A stretch of 64,000 nt of DNA from an uncultured Bacteroidales bacterium (GTDB lineage: Bacteria > Bacteroidota > Bacteroidia > Bacteroidales > Paludibacteraceae), in the NCBI GenBank assembly GCA_900319645.1, contig ONPG01000003.1:62001-126000 (forward strand), read 5' to 3'. Each line of letters starts with the position of its first letter. Position 1 is the stretch's first letter. Shown one piece after another: positions 26,603-34,371 of this stretch. Both the position numbers and the translations under genes were made by a program. Below the pieces are notes generated by a model. That model was not told where the DNA came from. It ran no database searches and was given only the letters and a program-made list of their open reading frames with translations.

Positions 26603-27124
26603 ATGAGACTCGTTAGTTTAAATGAATTATCCGTTCTCAAACCTTTTGACTGCGGAGATAGTGACCTTAATGAGTTTTTGACAGAGGATGCACGTTTCTA
26701 TGACGAGCAGCTTCTAGCTAATACTTTTGTTTTGGAAGATGAAAACGAGATAGTGGGTTATTATAGTTTATTGAACGACAAGATTTCTCAAACAACCCTT
26801 CCTAAGAACTTATGGCGTCAACTTAGAAAAAAGATTCCTCATGAGAAACATTTAGGTAGTTATCCGGCAGTTAAAATCGGACGTTTTGCTATCTCTAAGA
26901 ACTATAGGGGAAAGGGTATAGGCACAGAACTAATCAATGGTATCATGCATTTACTCATTTTGCAGCGTGGTTTATCGGCATGTCGTTTTCTGACTGTTGA
27001 TGCGTATAAAGAAGCTGTAGAGTTTTATGAAAAGAACGATTTTATTAAAATGATCAATGATGCAGATATAACAGAGAAGATGCCAACCATTCCTCTCTAT
27101 TATGACTTGAAGCAATTAATATAA
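26603..27124 (+). CDS. GNAT family N-acetyltransferase, possible toxin
   Basis: 173 residues with the GNAT core: VKIGRFAISKNYRGKGIGTELI (acetyl-CoA loop RGKGIG) and CRFLTVDAYKEAVEFYEKNDF. TacT/AtaT-type toxins that acetylate aminoacyl-tRNA have this size and partner gene, but no motif separates them from other GNATs here. It begins with the ATG 5 nt after the small gene. More AT-rich than the core genes. Confidence 0.8.
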   Translation: MRLVSLNELSVLKPFDCGDSDLNEFLTEDARFYDEQLLANTFVLEDENEIVGYYSLLNDKISQTTLPKNLWRQLRKKIPHEKHLGSYPAVKIGRFAISKNYRGKGIGTELINGIMHLLILQRGLSACRFLTVDAYKEAVEFYEKNDFIKMINDADITEKMPTIPLYYDLKQLI

Positions 27125-27132
27125 TAAAACCA

Positions 27133-27195
27133 ACCGCTGGCACCGACAGCGTAAAAAAGCGGTGACATAAAAGCGAAAGATAATACAAGAATCCA
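27133..27195. repeat. Cassette spacer repeat R2
   Basis: ACCGCT pairs with AGCGGT about 18 nt later, around CACCGACAGC. Then come GACATAAAAGCGAAAGATAA and a run into the next promoter. Almost identical to 28640-28700; the first half also opens the repeat at 27902. Confidence 0.85.
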
Positions 27196-27199
27196 TAAA

Positions 27200-27244
27200 A
27201 ATGGCACTTTTATTTGCAAGTGTCATTTTTTTTGTGTAACTTTG
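27200..27244 (+). promoter_or_regulatory. Terminator-promoter hybrid of cassette 2
   Basis: Same AATGGCACTT/AAGTGTCATT hairpin with TTTG in the loop, then TAACTTTG (27237-27244) after 20 nt. Nearly base-identical to the cassette 1 promoter. Confidence 0.7.
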
Positions 27245-27269
27245 CAGCCAAAAGTTAAAATCATACAAG

Positions 27270-27872
27270 ATGGAAGATATCATCGCTATACAAAAGAGAA
27301 TTTACACCATACGAAATCAAAAGGTAATGCTTGATTTTGAATTGGCTGAATTATATGGCGTTGATACTGCGCAACTGAAACGAGCAGTCCGACGCAACAT
27401 AAAACGTTTCGAAGGCGAGGATTTTATGATAACATTGAGCGTCGCGGAAACAGAAGATTTACGTTCAAGATGCCAAAATGGCACCATGAAAATAGAGGAT
27501 TCGAGTAAGGGGCGAGGATACAACATTAAATACGGCTCGTTCGCATTTACAGAACTTGGTGTAGCTATGTTAAGTTCCGTACTTCGTTCTGACACGGCCA
27601 TTGAAATCAACCGCAATATTATGCGTGCTTTCGTAGAATTGCGAAGGTTGACGCAAATGGTCAATGCCAGTTATCAAGAATTACAACATGAGATTAACGA
27701 TGTCAAAGCGTATATAGAAGATATCCTTCGCGATCAAAACGATATCAACGAAGAGCATAGTGCACAATTGGAGGCAATTAGCCTTGCTCTTGCGAGTCTT
27801 CAGACGCAGAAACGCCAAGAAAAGCCTCGTCGTCGTATTGGCTTTGATGCCAAAGATGATGATTTGATATAA
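27270..27872 (+). CDS. ORF6N domain DNA-binding protein
   Basis: 200 residues. The N-terminal ORF6N domain (about 5-95) shows IRNQKVMLDFELAELYGVDTAQLKRAVRRN and FAFTELGVAMLSSVLRSDTAIEINRNIMRAFVELR. A coiled-coil region (about 125-175) and a basic tail follow. ORF6N/KilA-N proteins occur in phages and mobile islands, where they act as regulators or decoys; the role here is unknown. It is the sole gene of cassette 2. Confidence 0.88.
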   Translation: MEDIIAIQKRIYTIRNQKVMLDFELAELYGVDTAQLKRAVRRNIKRFEGEDFMITLSVAETEDLRSRCQNGTMKIEDSSKGRGYNIKYGSFAFTELGVAMLSSVLRSDTAIEINRNIMRAFVELRRLTQMVNASYQELQHEINDVKAYIEDILRDQNDINEEHSAQLEAISLALASLQTQKRQEKPRRRIGFDAKDDDLI

Positions 27873-27901
27873 TCCCTTGTCCCGACCCTGACGTAAAAAC
27901 A

Positions 27902-28011
27902 GGAACCGCTGGCACCGACAGCATGCGGTGTCCCCGATGAAACGGGGAAACCCCAGCGAGAAGGGGTATAATATAAATGTCATAACAGCGCAAAGCGTTG
28001 CGCCAAAGAAA
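27902..28011. repeat. Cassette spacer repeat R3 (composite of R1 and R2)
   Basis: Starts like R2 (ACCGCTGGCACCGACAGC) and continues like R1 (GCGGTGTCCCCG, CGGGGAAACCCC, ATAAATGTCATAACAG, GCGCCAAAGAAA). This mosaic suggests recombination between spacer elements. Confidence 0.85.
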
Positions 28012-28045
28012 AACGTAATAAGCCGAAATATACTAAAAATACGAA

Positions 28046-28092
28046 AAAATGACGTACAAATTTGCGTATGTCATTTTTTTTGTGTAATTTTG
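28046..28092 (+). promoter_or_regulatory. Terminator-promoter hybrid of cassette 3
   Basis: AATGACGTAC pairs with GTATGTCATT. The stem differs from cassettes 1 and 2 on both sides but keeps pairing. TTTG (28061-28064) is in the loop and TAATTTTG (28085-28092) follows after 20 nt. Confidence 0.7.
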
Positions 28093-28119
28093 CGAGCAAA
28101 ATGATTAACACAAACAGTC

Positions 28120-28377
28120 ATGCCGGAAATTAGTTCATTTTACGGAATCGTAATATACATGTATATGAGTGAGCACAATCCACCTCATTTCCATGTAAAG
28201 TACCAAGATTACGAAGCTATTATAACCATAAAAGATGGTGTTATTACGGGTTCGCTCCCTCGCCGCGCATTGCGGTTAGTGTATGAGTGGCTTGATTTGC
28301 ACCAGGACGAACTATTGGCAAACTGGGAGCGATTAGGTAAATCCGAAGCCCCCATGAAAATTACACCTTTGCAATAA
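28120..28377 (+). CDS. DUF4160 domain protein
   Basis: 85 residues matching DUF4160: SFYGIVIYMYMSEHNPPHFHVKYQDYEAIITIKDG, with the HNPPHFHV metal-like motif. DUF4160 and DUF2442 genes are usually adjacent and look like toxin-antitoxin pairs, though a mechanism is not established. The partner starts 14 nt downstream. Confidence 0.88.
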   Translation: MPEISSFYGIVIYMYMSEHNPPHFHVKYQDYEAIITIKDGVITGSLPRRALRLVYEWLDLHQDELLANWERLGKSEAPMKITPLQ

Positions 28378-28391
28378 GAAAGGAGAAAAAT

Positions 28392-28634
28392 ATGAATCCT
28401 ATTTTGAAAGTAACCAGTGCTGACTACATTCGCAATTATGTTTTGCGTCTATCGTTCAATGATGGTGTAACTAAATTTGTGGATTTCTGGCCATTAGCAC
28501 AAAAAGGTATTTGCACCAAATTGCAAAATATGGATTATTTTCGTCAATTTAGGCTTGATCCTTTTTCTGTCGATTGGTCAAACGAAATAGGCTTTGCTCC
28601 GGAGTATCTTTATGAAATAGGCACTCCGGCATAA
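28392..28634 (+). CDS. DUF2442 domain protein
   Basis: 80 residues with the DUF2442 pattern: VTSADYIRNYVLRLSFNDGVTKFVDFWPL near the N-terminus and DWSNEIGFAPEYLYE near the end. Second gene of cassette 3; probably acts with the DUF4160 protein. Confidence 0.85.
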   Translation: MNPILKVTSADYIRNYVLRLSFNDGVTKFVDFWPLAQKGICTKLQNMDYFRQFRLDPFSVDWSNEIGFAPEYLYEIGTPA

Positions 28635-28639
28635 AATAT

Positions 28640-28700
28640 ACCGCTGACACCGACAGCATAAAAAAGCGGTGACATAAAAGCGAAAGATAATACAAAAATA
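28640..28700. repeat. Cassette spacer repeat R4 (copy of R2)
   Basis: ACCGCTGACACCGACAGC, AAAAAGCGGTGACATAAAAG and CGAAAGATAATACAA as in R2, lying directly before the next promoter. Confidence 0.85.
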
Positions 28701-28706
28701 CAAAAA

Positions 28707-28751
28707 AATGGCACTTTTATTTGCGAGTGTCATTTTTTTTGTGTACCTTTG
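28707..28751 (+). promoter_or_regulatory. Terminator-promoter hybrid of cassette 4
   Basis: AATGGCACTT with GAGTGTCATT as stem (one T-G end pair), TTTG (28720-28723) in the loop and TACCTTTG (28744-28751) after 20 nt. It drives the structured RNA and the gene after it. Confidence 0.7.
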
Positions 28752-28755
28752 CAGC

Positions 28756-29052
28756 GCAAAACAGAGGTTTTGCAGTATTTAGCTCACGCCGAGGGTATAT
28801 GTCTTTCGGGGGTGGGCGAATACAGGACATATGGAAAAGGCGTCTTACGCGCTTTGTTTTGGTTTCCTGGAATCTGGTAAATTCACATTACCCAAAACAT
28901 TGCAGCACAAGATGCCCATAGGTATGTAATAATGTACGCGCAAATTGCGCGCCTTTGTGCATACGGCGTGGGCTTCGGTGTTGTTGTTTGGGTAAAAAGG
29001 CAATACCAGAGCCTCAGGAAACGGAACAGCAAGATTGCAGTCCCGCTTTTTT
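28756..29052 (+). ncRNA. Structured non-coding RNA candidate before an MBL-fold gene
   Basis: About 300 nt from the promoter to a T run. Helices visible: GCAAAAC/GTTTTGC (28756-28773); ACGCC/GGCGT (28786-28843) enclosing ATATGTC/GACATAT; TGTTTTGG/CCAAAACA (28855-28899) enclosing TTCC/GGAA and GGTAA/TTACC; GCCCAT/GTGGGC (28914-28973) enclosing GTATG/CATAC and the palindrome at 28937-28951. Open frames here have no start or are broken. It is more GC-rich than the gene after it. I could not match it to tmRNA, RNase P, 6S or SRP RNA. The 3' end at the T run of 29046-29052 is a guess. Confidence 0.6.
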
Positions 29053-29085
29053 GTGCGTACACGTGAACAATTAAAATTTATTGAT

Positions 29086-30174
29086 ATGGAAAACTTTTTT
29101 ATGAATGATGTAGGTAGTGGACTTAATTGTGCTATCAGACGAGACTCCTCCTTCCAATTTATGATTGATATGGGAGCGAAGGACAGGAAATTGGTCAATC
29201 TTGGTAATTCAAAACCTTATGTTACGGATACTTTTATGCTTTCTCATTACCACCATGATCATTATAATGGTATCGGAAAACATAAAGTAAAATTTGCCTT
29301 GAAAAATGTATATCTACCCAAAATACCTACATTATGTGATCCCGCAACCAATGAAGATATTAGCTCTAAGTTTGTAACATCTTTACTTTCTTTCGCTTTC
29401 TATTTAGAAAGAAAAACTATAATTGAATATATTTTGAAATTATTATACTCATCCTCCACTAAAAAATTTAAAGTTAAATTCGTATCGAAGGGTGATACTT
29501 TCGTATATGGAGAGAGAGGATACGAAGTAATTTGGCCTCCTAAGCAAATAGAAGAAAATGATGCGATAAAAGATGTTCGCGCCGCAATAGACGCATATGA
29601 AAAACTTGCACAGGAGAATCCTCTATTAAGACAAACAGAGATAATAAGCATAGAAATCCGTAATTTATTAATCCGATTAGGGGAAATAGACCAATTTCAG
29701 GTTGAAAGGGAAGAATTGTTTGAACATGCAATTTATGATATAGAACACAGATGGAGACGTATAATACCGGAGTTTTACGAGTTTTCAAAAGAAGAAAATC
29801 CATTAGATAATAAACAATTAATTAAAGAAACTAACGACAAACTCAGAAAAGCAGCTAATCATTTATCGATTGCGTTTAGACAAGAAGATAATATCTTATT
29901 TTTAGGAGATTTAGAGTCCAAAGAGTTGGAAATTATATGTAAAGAATTAGATGCCAATAATCAAACACACTATGATATACTGGTTGCGCCCCACCATGGC
30001 ACGCACTGGGATGAAAAAATGAAACAGTTGAAATGTGACTATGCCCTTGCGTCTATAGGTCATAGTATTGTTCATAATATAAAGCAAGAGGAATTAAGTT
30101 CCATTTCTAAATGTTTCTTAAGAACGGATTGCTATGGTGCTATAAATATTCATAAGAAAAATATATTAAGTTAA
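29086..30174 (+). CDS. Metallo-beta-lactamase-fold protein
   Basis: 362 residues, AT-rich. The metal motif is SHYHHDHYNGIG (HxHxDH-like with a Tyr inserted early), preceded by FQFMIDMGAKDR. Further ligands are probable in NILFLGDLES and in VAPHHGTHWDE near the C-terminus. A long, mostly helical insert (about 95-260) separates the motifs. It resembles ComEC-type and defence-associated MBL hydrolases. It follows the structured RNA on the same transcript; the link between them is unproven. The ATG was chosen because upstream in-frame codons run into the RNA's T run. Confidence 0.7.
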   Translation: MENFFMNDVGSGLNCAIRRDSSFQFMIDMGAKDRKLVNLGNSKPYVTDTFMLSHYHHDHYNGIGKHKVKFALKNVYLPKIPTLCDPATNEDISSKFVTSLLSFAFYLERKTIIEYILKLLYSSSTKKFKVKFVSKGDTFVYGERGYEVIWPPKQIEENDAIKDVRAAIDAYEKLAQENPLLRQTEIISIEIRNLLIRLGEIDQFQVEREELFEHAIYDIEHRWRRIIPEFYEFSKEENPLDNKQLIKETNDKLRKAANHLSIAFRQEDNILFLGDLESKELEIICKELDANNQTHYDILVAPHHGTHWDEKMKQLKCDYALASIGHSIVHNIKQEELSSISKCFLRTDCYGAINIHKKNILS

Positions 30175-30205
30175 TCATTATATATCAACTCAAAACAACT
30201 AAATT

Positions 30206-33200
30206 ATGAAACGATTTTTAACTATCTTGTTTGTGGCGATGATGACCACTACAACATTCGCCCAGTACAGCGGATCGGGTAGCGGAACTGAAGCAGACCC
30301 GTATTTGATTTTTAATCCTATTCAGTTGGATCAGGTGCGTAACTATTTAAACCAGACGGATGTCTACTTCAAGATGATGGCTGACATTGACTTGGAGGAG
30401 TTTATCGCAGACAATTATCCTTCCCAAGGATGGTTGCCTATTGGCAACTCAAGTACGCCATTTAAAGGTGTATTTGATGGTAACGGGAAAAAGATTACCC
30501 ATCTAACAATCAATAGACCATCAACTGATTATGTAGGTTTCTTTGCCTATACTAATGGGGCTACATTAAAAAGTTTAGCCTTTGAAGAAGCAGAAGTGAA
30601 GGGCGGAAATTACTCTGCTGTATTAACCGGACAGTTGGCTGGCGGCAATGTAAGCAATATTGTTATTGTCGGTAATGTGGAAGGCAAACAACATACAGCT
30701 ATCTTATCTGGATATGGAGATTCTTCTCCAACTATCAATACTATAAACCTTGATGGCAATGTTAAAGGAACCGATAATTGTGGATTGCTCTTAGGTTATG
30801 TTAGCGGAGGAACAATATCAAATGTAAAAGCGAAAGGAGAAATAGACGGCACTAATTATTTAGGAGGTATCAGCGGATTTAGCAAAAAGGAGACACAAGT
30901 CTCAATATCAGAATGTGAAATGACCTTAAAAATTTCAGGTTCTTCTTATATAGGTGGGGTGGCTGGCTATAGTGGAGAAATTTCTGTTTCAAAAATTAAT
31001 ATAAACTCTATGCTTTATACTGCTGGAGATTATGTTGGTGGAGTTTTAGGTAGATTAACACCAGGCTATGCAGACCACAGCAATACAAATAAAACTATAA
31101 CGTCAGTTATAAAGCAATGTTATGTAGGAGGAACCATATATTCAAATGGAAATTTCGTGGGAGGAATGGTTGGTGATGTCGGATCATATAGGTATATTTA
31201 TTTTTCGTCAAATAAAATATGGAATATTGAGTTGGTCGATAATTATTTTAGCGGAGAAATATCAGGCACTATGTATGTCGCAGGTATTGTAGGCCTAACT
31301 TGGGGTGATTGGGATAAATATCCAGAAGGAAGTCAGGGTTATGAAATTACATCTAGGACTTCAGTGCTTAGAAATTATTTTATCGGTAGTGTTATAGGGC
31401 AAGAATGCATAGGTGGTATAGTGGGAGCCGGAGCATATGCCTATGTAAAATCGAATGTTTCCCTTGGTCATGTTATAAGTGGTAATAGTAATGTAGGACG
31501 AATAGCGGGGTATTCATCTACTTTGACCATCGGTTCCGTAGGTTCTACAGAAACAAATAAAGCCCTCACTACTACAAAACTAATCATTAATGGAAATGAA
31601 CAAACATGCGAAGACGATTTGCAGAATGGGCAAAGTATAGGTAATTCGGTGCTAAAATACAAAGCAAGTTATCAAGGTGTAGGATGGGATTTTTCTTCTA
31701 TCTGGGCGCAGCAAGAAACAGAGAGTTACCCCTATTTCCAATGGCAGACTGCTCCTCCTGTGATTAATAAACCTCTTGCAGGAGCAACAAGCATCACAGG
31801 TAAAGGAACCGATGGTGCGCTGATAGAAGTACAGGTCGGTTCCGACACCTACCGAACGGTTTGCGGAGGAAATACTTGGTCGGTAACTACATTGCCGTTA
31901 TCTGCCGGAAGTATCATATACGCTATGGCGACCGAAGAAGGAAAAAGTTTCTCATATAGAGTAACAGAGAGAGTGCAATACCAAGGTAATGGTACCGAGG
32001 GCAATCCTTATTTAATACATAATGCCATCGAATTGGCGAATGTCAATGGTACTGGATATTATAAAGTAATGAACGACATTGACGCGTCCTCACTCAATCC
32101 ATGGATTCCTATCGGACAATCCGAAGCTGTCAATGCGAACATTGATGGTAGTAATTTTACCATTAGCGGACTAAACGTAAATAGCGACAAGCCATTTAGT
32201 GGTCTAATTGCTAGTACGCAAGGTGTAACTTTGAAAAATATCAATCTGCAGATTAGTTCTTTCAATGGAGGAAAATACTCAGGAGGACTGGTCGGCGTAA
32301 TATCCGAAGGCACAATACATAATTGTCATATTATAGGAGATGTCGAAGGTGGAGATTATTCCGGCGGTTTGGTCGGTGATGCACGGAATACTCCTATTGA
32401 TAGTTGCTCTGTAATAGGTAATACTACCGGAACTGCATATACCGGAGGATTGGCAGGTAGCACAAACGCAAATGTTGTGGATTGTGTGGTAGAAGGGAAT
32501 GTGAGCGGCGCAACCCCAGTTGGCGGTCTTGTAGGAGAGGCTAAAACGGGAGAAATAACAAAATCCAAGTACAACGGAGAGGTGACTTCAACAGCTAATA
32601 ACGCGATAGTAGGTGGATTAGTAGGAAATAGTTATGCCAATATCTCAGAATGTTATTCTGTTGGTACTGCTCAATGTGCGGCAACGGGTTCAAAAGTTGG
32701 AGGATTAGTAGGTATAAATAATGATGTCAAAACAATTCTAAATTGTTATAGTACATCCATAGTAACAGCGGAGCAAAATGGAGGTGGATTAGTCGGATAT
32801 AATTATGGTCTGGTATCCAAATGTTATGCACAAGGCAAAGTAACATCTACAAAAATTGCAGGGGGGATTGTCGGATATAATGATGGCACAAATGCAACTG
32901 TTCAGAATTGTTTTGCTATGAATCAGCAAATAAATGCCACTTCTTCTACCGGAATTGCCATTCGTGTAATTGGAGGTATTAAAAATAGTGCTCCCACACC
33001 GGAAATGAATAATTTCGCATTGAAGACAATGGCAGTTTCCGTAAATGGTTTACCGCAAACAATTTACGACGACAATCTGAACGGATTAGCAAAAACAGAT
33101 GTGCAGTTAAAACAATTAGCAACCTTCTCTTCTTCAAGTTGGGATATGACTAATATTTGGGGAATTGAGGAAACACAGACGTATCCGTATCTTAAATATC

Positions 33201-33820
33201 ATACCAAGTTTGCGGCAATAACATTCCAGAATTATGATGGCACGGTACTTCAAAGCAGTGATGTTATGCTCGGAATAACTCCGGCATATACAGGGGAAAC
33301 TCCTGCAAAACCGGCTAATGTACAATACACCTATATCTTCAAAGGCTGGAAACCAGCGGTTGTACCCGCTTCGAGTGATGCAATTTATACTGCAGAGTTT
33401 GATAGCATTGTGAATAAGTACCTTATTACTTTCCGCGACGAGAATGGTACAGAATTGAAGAGTGAGGAAGTTGAGTATGGTGTAATGCCTATTGCGCCGA
33501 CAGATCCTACCAAGGAATCTACTGCGCAATATGATTATTCTTTTGCGGGATGGACTCCGGTTGTTGCTATTGTATCGCAGGCTGCTACATATACTGCTAC
33601 TTATACTTCTGCTTTGCGTGAGTATCTAGTTACGTTCTTAAATGACGATAATACGGTTATCAGCAGCAAGAATTATAAGTATGGTGAAACACCTGTTGCT
33701 CCGGCAGATCCGATTAAGCAAAATACTGCTGAATATACCTACACGTTCAACGGCTGGGACAATGCTATCGCACAAGTTCAAGGTCCGCTATCACTTGGCA
33801 GAATGAAGATGGTTCGTTGA
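30206..33820 (+). CDS. GLUG/InlB-repeat surface protein, N-terminal segment (ends in frameshift)
   Basis: 1204 codons. Signal peptide MKRFLTILFVAMMTTTTFAQ, then an N-terminal module (ADPYLIFNPIQLDQVRNYL) and about ten GLUG repeats (pattern GGLVG...I..CYS.G.V) to about residue 980, with a second YLIHNAIELANV module in the middle. From about residue 1000 come InlB-type repeats (ITFQNYDGTVL...YTYIFKGWKP). The frame fails near 33786 after NGWDNAIAQVQG, where the next repeat (ITWQNEDGSLIDQ) continues in another frame. It is probably one surface adhesin-like protein with the next two segments. It starts 31 nt after the MBL gene and no own promoter was seen. Confidence 0.8.
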   Translation: MKRFLTILFVAMMTTTTFAQYSGSGSGTEADPYLIFNPIQLDQVRNYLNQTDVYFKMMADIDLEEFIADNYPSQGWLPIGNSSTPFKGVFDGNGKKITHLTINRPSTDYVGFFAYTNGATLKSLAFEEAEVKGGNYSAVLTGQLAGGNVSNIVIVGNVEGKQHTAILSGYGDSSPTINTINLDGNVKGTDNCGLLLGYVSGGTISNVKAKGEIDGTNYLGGISGFSKKETQVSISECEMTLKISGSSYIGGVAGYSGEISVSKININSMLYTAGDYVGGVLGRLTPGYADHSNTNKTITSVIKQCYVGGTIYSNGNFVGGMVGDVGSYRYIYFSSNKIWNIELVDNYFSGEISGTMYVAGIVGLTWGDWDKYPEGSQGYEITSRTSVLRNYFIGSVIGQECIGGIVGAGAYAYVKSNVSLGHVISGNSNVGRIAGYSSTLTIGSVGSTETNKALTTTKLIINGNEQTCEDDLQNGQSIGNSVLKYKASYQGVGWDFSSIWAQQETESYPYFQWQTAPPVINKPLAGATSITGKGTDGALIEVQVGSDTYRTVCGGNTWSVTTLPLSAGSIIYAMATEEGKSFSYRVTERVQYQGNGTEGNPYLIHNAIELANVNGTGYYKVMNDIDASSLNPWIPIGQSEAVNANIDGSNFTISGLNVNSDKPFSGLIASTQGVTLKNINLQISSFNGGKYSGGLVGVISEGTIHNCHIIGDVEGGDYSGGLVGDARNTPIDSCSVIGNTTGTAYTGGLAGSTNANVVDCVVEGNVSGATPVGGLVGEAKTGEITKSKYNGEVTSTANNAIVGGLVGNSYANISECYSVGTAQCAATGSKVGGLVGINNDVKTILNCYSTSIVTAEQNGGGLVGYNYGLVSKCYAQGKVTSTKIAGGIVGYNDGTNATVQNCFAMNQQINATSSTGIAIRVIGGIKNSAPTPEMNNFALKTMAVSVNGLPQTIYDDNLNGLAKTDVQLKQLATFSSSSWDMTNIWGIEETQTYPYLKYHTKFAAITFQNYDGTVLQSSDVMLGITPAYTGETPAKPANVQYTYIFKGWKPAVVPASSDAIYTAEFDSIVNKYLITFRDENGTELKSEEVEYGVMPIAPTDPTKESTAQYDYSFAGWTPVVAIVSQAATYTATYTSALREYLVTFLNDDNTVISSKNYKYGETPVAPADPIKQNTAEYTYTFNGWDNAIAQVQGPLSLGRMKMVR

Positions 33821-34371
33821 TTGACCAAGCAACTGTAGAGTATGGAGTAATACCTACACATACAGATCCTGTAAAACAGAATACTGCAGAATACACCTAT
33901 ACTTTCGCAGGTTGGACGCCGGCTGTAGCGGAGGCAACAGGTAATGCTACTTACAGGGCAACTTTCACCGCCACCAAGAACAAATATCTCATTACTTTCC
34001 GCGACGAGAATGGTACAGAATTAAAGAGTGAAGAGGTAGAGTATGGACTAATGCCTGTTGGTCCGGCTGATCCTACAAAGGAATCTACCGCGCAGTATGA
34101 TTATACCTTTGCCGGCTGGACACCGGCGGTGGCCATTGTAACACAGGCTGCAACATATACCGCAACCTATACATCTGCTCTGCGAGAGTATCTGGTTACG
34201 TTCTTGAATGAAGATAATATGGTTATCAGCAGCAAGAATTATAAGTACGGCGAGACACCTGTTGCTCCGGCAGATCCGATTAAGCAAAATACTGCTGAAT
34301 ATACCTACACGTTCAACGGCTGGGACAATGCTATCGCACAAGTTCAAGGTCCGTATCACTTGGCAGAATGA
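33817..34371 (+). CDS. InlB-repeat surface protein, middle segment between two frameshifts
   Basis: 184 codons that carry on the repeats of the preceding segment (MIDQATVEYGVIPTHTDPVKQ, then FRDENGTELKSEEVEYG, then REYLVTFLNEDN). The frame ends at 34371 after the same words NGWDNAIAQVQG that end the first segment. It is not an independent gene: no signal peptide and no promoter. Homology to the preceding repeats begins upstream of the TTG at 33817. Confidence 0.6.
   Translation: MIDQATVEYGVIPTHTDPVKQNTAEYTYTFAGWTPAVAEATGNATYRATFTATKNKYLITFRDENGTELKSEEVEYGLMPVGPADPTKESTAQYDYTFAGWTPAVAIVTQAATYTATYTSALREYLVTFLNEDNMVISSKNYKYGETPVAPADPIKQNTAEYTYTFNGWDNAIAQVQGPYHLAE

Noticed and set aside
26180-28720. 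Integron with attC sites
   Set aside because: No integrase, and the spacers lack the paired RYYYAAC/GTTRRRY core sites; called only cassette-like.
28721-28921. 66-codon frame within the structured RNA
   Set aside because: Its start lies inside the promoter hairpin and its residues follow the paired RNA stems.
28756-29052. tmRNA, RNase P RNA or SRP RNA
   Set aside because: No tag-peptide frame, no GAGGAAAGTC-type core and no SRP GGAAG tetraloop region were found.
33817-34371. Independent gene
   Set aside because: It starts and ends inside homologous repeats and has no signal peptide; treated as part of one frameshifted gene.
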